From NCBI GenBank assembly GCA_013362295.1, contig JABFWJ010000421.1:1-10145 (forward strand): 10,145 nt of DNA, read 5' to 3'. A program made the translations under genes and the position numbers. This DNA comes from Thermoleophilia bacterium (lineage in GTDB: Bacteria > Actinomycetota > Thermoleophilia > Gaiellales > Gaiellaceae). The notes under the pieces were generated by a model. It searched no databases. It saw only the letters and a program-made list of their open reading frames with translations, and was not told where the DNA came from. This document shows positions 6,361 to 10,145 of this stretch, piece after piece; position 1 is the stretch's first letter; each line of letters begins with the position of its first letter.

Positions 6361-7098
6361 TCAGCGCTCGATCTGACTGCCCCCGACGATCGCGTCCCGT
6401 CCGTCCGGATAGCGCACCCACGCCTTGTGCGTGCCGTCGTAGTCGGGGCCGAAGAGGATCAGCGTCGCTTCCTGCCCGCGCACGCGGCACGGTTCGTTGC
6501 CCTCGGGATCGAGGCCGCGCCAGATGCGGATGAACGGGTTGTGCTCCCACTCGTCGCCGACCGTCGAGGGCAGCGTGTGGCCGGGATGGATCCGCGTCTC
6601 GGGCGGCAGCTTCATCAGCCGCTCCATGATCGAGTGGTGCTGGTCGGCGTACCCGGAGGGCCCGCCGCCGACCGTGCCGCCGACGGTGCCCTTGAAGAGA
6701 CAGTCGGCAGTGAAGCAGTCGGTGCCGTCGACGAGGAACGCCGTGTGGTCCGGGCAGTGGCCCGGCGTCGCGAGCGCGCGGAGCTCGAGCGAGCCCGACG
6801 CGACGACCTCGCCGTCGGCGATCGTCTCGTCGATCGGCACGCCGGCGTCGCGGGTCAACGTGCTGCCGACGACGGCGACGCCGAAGCGCCGCGCGAGGCC
6901 GGCGACGTCGACGACGTGGTCGCCGTGTTGATGCGTGACGAGCACGTGCGTGATCGCGATGCCGCGCGACTCGACCTGCGAGAGCAGCGGCTCCTCGACG
7001 CCGTTCGAGTCGATGAGCACGCCGTGGCCGCCGTCGTCCTCTGCGACGAGGTAGGCGTTCGACGTCCACTGCGGATGCTCTGCGCGCTCGACGATCAC
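6361..7098 (-). CDS. Metallo-beta-lactamase-fold hydrolase, glyoxalase-II-like
   Basis: A 245-residue cytoplasmic binuclear metal hydrolase. Metal ligands are visible: THQHGDH (55-61, giving His56, His58, Asp60, His61), His114 in TPGHCPDHT, the bridging Asp132 in FTADCLF, and His174 in HPGHT. This is the glyoxalase II arrangement, typical of thioester hydrolases. The GTG start overlaps the TGA of the dehydrogenase gene (GTGA), so the two are translated together. Mycobacteria have a comparable pair, Rv2259 (mycothiol-dependent formaldehyde dehydrogenase) and Rv2260 (MBL-fold). The likely job is cleaving the S-formyl thiol made by its partner, releasing formate and free thiol. That substrate is inferred. 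The long same-frame extension upstream of 7098 is antisense-like shadow, not part of the gene. Confidence 0.88.
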   Translation of the reverse strand: MIVERAEHPQWTSNAYLVAEDDGGHGVLIDSNGVEEPLLSQVESRGIAITHVLVTHQHGDHVVDVAGLARRFGVAVVGSTLTRDAGVPIDETIADGEVVASGSLELRALATPGHCPDHTAFLVDGTDCFTADCLFKGTVGGTVGGGPSGYADQHHSIMERLMKLPPETRIHPGHTLPSTVGDEWEHNPFIRIWRGLDPEGNEPCRVRGQEATLILFGPDYDGTHKAWVRYPDGRDAIVGGSQIER

Positions 7099-8201
7099 GA
7101 GAACCCGATCACGCTCCGGATGCCGTCCTGCTCCTCCATCAGCTCGAAGCCGCGGTTGACGTCGTCGAGGGTGATGCGATGCGAGATGAAGGACTCGACG
7201 TCGATGTCGCCCGCCAGCCAGCGCTCGACGAGCCGGGGCACGCCGTCGCGGCCCTTGACGCCGCCGAACGAGGAGCCTGCGACTCGGCGGCCGGTGATCA
7301 GGTACCGCGGGACGATGTCGAGCGTCTCTCCCCTGCCCGCGACGCCCGCCACCGTGCACAGCCCCCAGCCCATGCGTGCCGACTCGACGGCCTGCCGCAT
7401 GACGGCGACGTTGCCGGTCGCCTCGAACGTGTAGTCGGCGCCGAAGCCGCCGGTCAGCTCGACGATCGTCTCGACCGTCCCGTCGCCGCCGACGAGCGTG
7501 TCGGTCGCGCCGTGCGCGCTCGCGAGTTTCAACCGCTCCTCGGAGAGGTCGACGCAGACGATCCGCTCCGCGCCCTGCAGGCGGCAGCCAATCACGGCAC
7601 CGAGACCGACCATCCCCGCGCCGAAGACGACGCACGTCGAACCCGTCGCCACCTGCGCCGTGTTGATCGCGGCGCCGAGCCCCGTCGAGAGGCCGCACGC
7701 GAACAGGCAGGCACCTTCGAGCGGCGCCTCGGGCGTGATCTTCGCGAGCGCGATCTCGGGCATGACCGTGTACTCCGCGAACGTCGACGTCCCCATGAAG
7801 TGCCGGATGCGGTCGCCGTCCCGCGACAGCCGCGTCGTCCCGTCCGGGAGGTAGCCCTGGTTCTGCTGCTCGCGGATCGCGAGGCAGAGGTTCGTCCGGT
7901 CGCTGCGGCAGTGGACGCACTCGCGACACTGCGGCGAGAAGAGCGTCACGACGTGATCCCCGGGCGCGAGCGACGTGACACCCTCGCCGACGCGCTCGAC
8001 GACCCCGGCGCCCTCGTGCCCGAGCACCGTCGGCGCATAGCCCGACGGATCCGCACCCGACGCGGTGTAGAGATCGGTGTGGCAGACGCCGCAGGCGACG
8101 AGCCGCACCAGCGCCTCGCCGGCGCGCGGCTCGTCGAGCTCGACGTCCTGGACGACGAGCGGCGCTCCGAACTCTTCGAGCACGGCGGCCCTGATCCGCA
8201 T
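7095..8201 (-). CDS. Class III zinc alcohol dehydrogenase (S-hydroxymethyl-thiol / formaldehyde dehydrogenase)
   Basis: A 368-residue medium-chain dehydrogenase of standard length. Predicted reaction: the formaldehyde-thiol adduct plus NAD+ gives an S-formyl thiol. Catalytic zinc ligands are Cys40 (GVCHTDLY), His62 (GHE) and Cys169 (FACGLSTG). Structural zinc ligands are Cys92, 95, 98 and 106. The Rossmann motif is GAGMVG (194-199), with Asp218 marking NAD rather than NADP preference. The stretch NLCLAIREQQNQGYLPDGT and later SFGGVKGR resemble FrmA/ADH5-type class III enzymes more than the mycobacterial MscR type. Since actinobacteria usually lack glutathione, the thiol partner is uncertain (mycothiol or another thiol). 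It lies 9 nt after the cytochrome b gene and overlaps the metallo-hydrolase gene by 4 nt. A general alcohol dehydrogenase cannot be ruled out, but the hydrolase neighbour favours formaldehyde. Confidence 0.88.
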   Translation of the reverse strand: MRIRAAVLEEFGAPLVVQDVELDEPRAGEALVRLVACGVCHTDLYTASGADPSGYAPTVLGHEGAGVVERVGEGVTSLAPGDHVVTLFSPQCRECVHCRSDRTNLCLAIREQQNQGYLPDGTTRLSRDGDRIRHFMGTSTFAEYTVMPEIALAKITPEAPLEGACLFACGLSTGLGAAINTAQVATGSTCVVFGAGMVGLGAVIGCRLQGAERIVCVDLSEERLKLASAHGATDTLVGGDGTVETIVELTGGFGADYTFEATGNVAVMRQAVESARMGWGLCTVAGVAGRGETLDIVPRYLITGRRVAGSSFGGVKGRDGVPRLVERWLAGDIDVESFISHRITLDDVNRGFELMEEQDGIRSVIGFS

Positions 8202-8207
8202 CCCGCG

Positions 8208-8213
8208 ATCCTA
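8208..8213 (-). promoter_or_regulatory. TAGGAT element before the class III dehydrogenase: ribosome binding site or internal leaderless promoter
   Basis: On the minus strand TAGGAT, then 6 nt (CGCGGG), then ATG 8201, the same arrangement as at 184-196. Its TAG is the stop codon of the cytochrome b gene. AGGA with 7 nt spacing works as a Shine-Dalgarno. TANNNT with 6 nt could equally be an internal promoter separating formaldehyde genes from the upstream genes. Confidence 0.4.
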
Positions 8214-8831
8214 CGGCGCGTCGGCACCTGCGCCGCGGGCCCACTTCGCGTGGTGCTCGCGCGCCCAGTCCTCGTACACCCAACCGCGGGTGATGCCGGT
8301 CAGTGCGTGCCGCGTCTTCGGATGGATCACCGACAGGTACAGGTGGCCCATGAAGAGGAAGAACGAGACGTACATCAGCCAGTCGTGGATGAGGATCGTC
8401 TGCGCGAACCGGAAGCGCGTGTCGCGTTCGCCGTACCAGAGCAGGACGCCGGTGACCGCGAAGAGCACCGCAAACACTGCGGTGAGGATCGCGTTCAGCT
8501 TCTGGCCTGCGTTGAGCCGGCCCTGCGGCGCGTGACGGCGCAAGAGCCAGTCGCGGTCGTCGCGGTCGAAGAGGTCGATCTCGCGCAGCGTCGCGCGCAG
8601 GCTGCGCCGGTCGCCGACGGCGATCACGAAGACGAGCGCGACGATCCACGCGACGGCCGTATAGACGTGGATCGACTTCAACAAAGGACGCCGGCCGAGG
8701 AGCTCCGACAGGCTCGGCAGGTAGAGCGCGAGCCCGGTCGCGAGCAGAACGAGGAAGGCAGTTGCATGCACCCAGTGGACGGCGCGCTCGGTGCGCGTGA
8801 AGCGACGGAGCCGGCGCCTACCCGTAGCCAT
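8211..8831 (-). CDS. Di-haem cytochrome b, FdnI / formate dehydrogenase gamma-like
   Basis: A 206-residue membrane protein with four predicted helices (about 19-39, 53-73, 113-132, 145-168). His19, His55, His149 and His163 correspond well to the four haem-ligating histidines of E. coli FdnI, with the same 14-residue spacing in the last pair. NAGQKLNA (107-114) and the tail GWVYEDWAREHHAKW are also FdhI-like. It should pass electrons between the quinone pool and an exported partner. Despite the family name, the adjacent partner is the sulfite-oxidase-like enzyme at 8818-9507, whose gene it overlaps by 14 nt; the formate dehydrogenase in this window is soluble and NAD-linked. GGTGGGA about 8 nt before the ATG supports the start. 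Confidence 0.87.
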   Translation of the reverse strand: MATGRRRLRRFTRTERAVHWVHATAFLVLLATGLALYLPSLSELLGRRPLLKSIHVYTAVAWIVALVFVIAVGDRRSLRATLREIDLFDRDDRDWLLRRHAPQGRLNAGQKLNAILTAVFAVLFAVTGVLLWYGERDTRFRFAQTILIHDWLMYVSFFLFMGHLYLSVIHPKTRHALTGITRGWVYEDWAREHHAKWARGAGADAP

Positions 8832-9507
8832 TCGACCGTCCCACCCACGCGTTCTGGTCGTAGCCGAGCCCTTCCCAGTAGCCGGTCGGCTGCGACGAGA
8901 CCAGCTCCATCCGCGTCAGCCACTTGACGCCTTTGTAGCCGTACATCTCCGGGATCACGACGCGCGCCGGCGAACCGTGCGCGCGCGTGAGCGGCCGGCC
9001 GTCCATCTCGTACGCGAGCATCACGTCGGACAAGGTCGCCTGCTGCAGGGTCAGCGAGTCGTTGTACGGCTGTTCGAGCGAGACGAAGCGGATCGCGCGG
9101 GCCGCGGGCAGCGGTTCGGCGAGCGCGAGCAGATGCTCGAGGCGCACGCCCGCCCAGTGGACGTTCTCCACCGTCCAGCCGGTGACGCAATGGAACGTCG
9201 AGACCTGCTCCGCACGTGGGAGCGCGAGCAGATCCTGGTAGGTCAGGCTCCGGGGCTTGCGTACGAGACCGGCGAGCTCGAGCCGCCACGTCCGCCGGTC
9301 GAAGAGCGGCATCGAGCCGGAGATCGTGTAGATCCGCCAGCCGCCGACCGGCAGCAGGTCGCCGGTGAGCTGGGAGAACTGCGAGGTGACCGGCGCGAAG
9401 ATCCTGCTCGCGGGGCCGGCCCACGCGAACGATGTCAGCCCGGCGGCGAGCAGGCCGAGAAACGCTCGGCGGCCGTACGGGCGAGCATCGGCTTCGTTAC
9501 TGCTCAA
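8818..9507 (-). CDS. Tat-exported molybdopterin oxidoreductase, sulfite oxidase / YedY-like
   Basis: A 229-residue periplasm- or wall-side molybdoenzyme. The N-terminus carries a twin-arginine signal, GRRAFLGLL (12-20), a hydrophobic stretch and a likely cleavage site after AWA (28-30). The fold is the oxidoreductase molybdopterin-binding domain, with Cys107 in FHCVTGW as the Mo ligand and PARVVIPEMYGYKGVKW (180-196), typical of the family. No C-terminal dimerisation domain of classical sulfite oxidase is present, as in YedY/MsrP. Substrate is unknown: reduction of methionine sulfoxide or another S/N-oxide, or sulfite oxidation, are candidates. The TTG start overlaps the upstream TGA (TTGA), with GGGGG shortly before it, so translation is coupled. 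The downstream cytochrome b is the probable membrane electron partner. Confidence 0.88.
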   Translation of the reverse strand: MSSNEADARPYGRRAFLGLLAAGLTSFAWAGPASRIFAPVTSQFSQLTGDLLPVGGWRIYTISGSMPLFDRRTWRLELAGLVRKPRSLTYQDLLALPRAEQVSTFHCVTGWTVENVHWAGVRLEHLLALAEPLPAARAIRFVSLEQPYNDSLTLQQATLSDVMLAYEMDGRPLTRAHGSPARVVIPEMYGYKGVKWLTRMELVSSQPTGYWEGLGYDQNAWVGRSNGYG

Positions 9508-9950
9508 CGACCCCCAGCTTCGAGGATTTCCTTCAGCCGCGCGAGATCCTTGCGGTTCGCCCGGCCCAGCGCACGCGCCATCATCGGTCCTGCCACCTTA
9601 GAGAAGCCGGAGGGCTCGCCGCGGTTGCGCAGCGTCATCCGCGTCCCGCCGGGCGGAGCGTCCGCCCAGGTATACGTCGTCTCCATCGGGAACGGCCCGT
9701 CGCTCGTGCTCATCACAAGCCTGCTCCCCGGGACGAGCTCCCTGATCTCGTACGTGTACTCGAGCCGACGGCCGAGGAAGCGCGCCACGAACGAGACCCG
9801 GGAGCCGACTGCGAGCGGCCCGGCGGTCTTCCACTCGACGCGTTCGATGTTCTCGTACCAGTCGGTCGCGGTGTCGGGATCGGCGGCGTAGGAGGCGACC
9901 TCCGTGCGCGGGCGGCCGATCACGACCTCGGTCTCGACGTCGACCGGCAC
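9504..9950 (-). CDS. SRPBCC-fold protein, polyketide cyclase / dehydrase-like
   Basis: A 148-residue soluble protein of the START/SRPBCC superfamily. It shows the usual sequence: an N-terminal VETEVVIGRPRTEVASYAAD strand-helix entry, a middle W-Y-ENIERVEW strand, an ERVEW...RVSFVARF beta meander, and a long C-terminal helix (about 120-145). Such folds bind hydrophobic ligands; no catalytic residues can be named. The GTG start directly follows the TAG of the upstream gene with no gap, and its own stop overlaps the molybdoenzyme start, so all three are probably one transcript. Whether it serves the molybdoenzyme, as CoxG (also SRPBCC) serves CO dehydrogenase, is speculation. Confidence 0.8.
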   Translation of the reverse strand: MPVDVETEVVIGRPRTEVASYAADPDTATDWYENIERVEWKTAGPLAVGSRVSFVARFLGRRLEYTYEIRELVPGSRLVMSTSDGPFPMETTYTWADAPPGGTRMTLRNRGEPSGFSKVAGPMMARALGRANRKDLARLKEILEAGGR

Positions 9951-10145
9951 CTACTGCGTGAAGACCGGGTCAGCGCGGCCGGTCTCGGCGTACTGCTTCA
10001 GCTTGACCATGATCTGGCCCCAGGTATATGCCACGCGGCCGGCCTCCTCTTCGTCGGGGAACCCGTCGTGGCGGAACGAGACCGTCGAGCCGCCGTCGCG
10101 CGCGTCGACGTCCCAGCGGATCGTGGTGCCGACCCAGTGCGGCGG
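9951..10145 (-). CDS. AHSA1/SRPBCC-domain protein, C-terminal part only
   Basis: The gene enters from the right edge; 64 residues and the TAG stop (9953-9951) are visible. The order WVGTTIRWDV, GGSTVSFRHDGF, then YTWGQIMVKLKQYAETGR matches the end of the AHSA1 (Hsp90-ATPase-activator-like) subgroup of SRPBCC proteins, with the terminal helix carrying the common KLKxYxETG pattern. Start, promoter and the N-terminal half lie outside the window. It abuts the next SRPBCC gene, and the pair may come from an old duplication, although the visible parts are not closely alike. The role is unknown. Confidence 0.78.
   Translation of the reverse strand, partial: PPHWVGTTIRWDVDARDGGSTVSFRHDGFPDEEEAGRVAYTWGQIMVKLKQYAETGRADPVFTQ

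Noticed and set aside
7099..8649. Upstream extension of the metallo-hydrolase frame to a 762-residue protein
   Set aside because: The stretch before GTG 7098 is an Arg-rich shadow of the dehydrogenase and cytochrome b genes; the MBL fold begins at the GTG that overlaps the upstream stop.
7179..8927. A 582-codon plus-strand frame, and another at 8791-9891
   Set aside because: Both lie antisense to well-supported genes and have no recognisable domains.

Overview
This is a GC-rich (roughly 70%) bacterial window with tightly packed, often overlapping genes, frequent GTG/TTG starts and several starts that look leaderless. Together with the gene content this suggests an actinobacterium. A deep lineage such as Thermoleophilia/Gaiellales is a guess that the sequence alone cannot confirm. 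The theme is one-carbon and molybdenum redox chemistry: formaldehyde to formate to CO2, plus a separate exported molybdoenzyme.

Positions 1-195 hold no gene. They contain three tandem 32-bp repeats that run into a palindrome, then a second, nearly perfect palindrome just before the first gene. Positions 196-4602 (+) form a three-gene operon for a soluble NAD-linked formate dehydrogenase. Its first gene is interrupted at codon 81 by an in-frame UGA, which reads as selenocysteine: the active-site motif is CNRTUHAPSVVGL, and a compact hairpin with a GGUCU loop follows 18 nt after the UGA. The second gene is a NuoE-NuoF fusion (diaphorase part). The third encodes the Fe-S clusters that in most such enzymes form the N-terminus of the catalytic subunit, including the [4Fe-4S] domain of the Mo/W-bisPGD site. 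The alpha subunit is therefore split into two polypeptides, and the gene for its N-terminal half comes last.

Positions 4603-6039 (-) encode a two-domain SagB/ThcOx-like nitroreductase that converges on the fdh operon with no gap. It is divergent from a small PF13769-like ('virulence factor') gene at 6090-6347 (+); two candidate leaderless promoters lie in the 50 bp between them.

Positions 6361-10145 (-) form a run of at least six same-strand genes, read from the right edge: an AHSA1/SRPBCC protein (partial), a second SRPBCC protein, a Tat-exported sulfite-oxidase/YedY-like molybdoenzyme, an FdnI-like four-helix cytochrome b, a class III (formaldehyde-oxidising) zinc alcohol dehydrogenase, and a glyoxalase-II-like metallo-hydrolase. 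A plausible division of labour is that the dehydrogenase and hydrolase take a formaldehyde-thiol adduct to formate, and the split selenoenzyme oxidises formate to CO2 with NAD+. The exported molybdoenzyme and cytochrome b would form a separate membrane redox module. No selenocysteine machinery, molybdenum cofactor genes or tRNAs are in the window.
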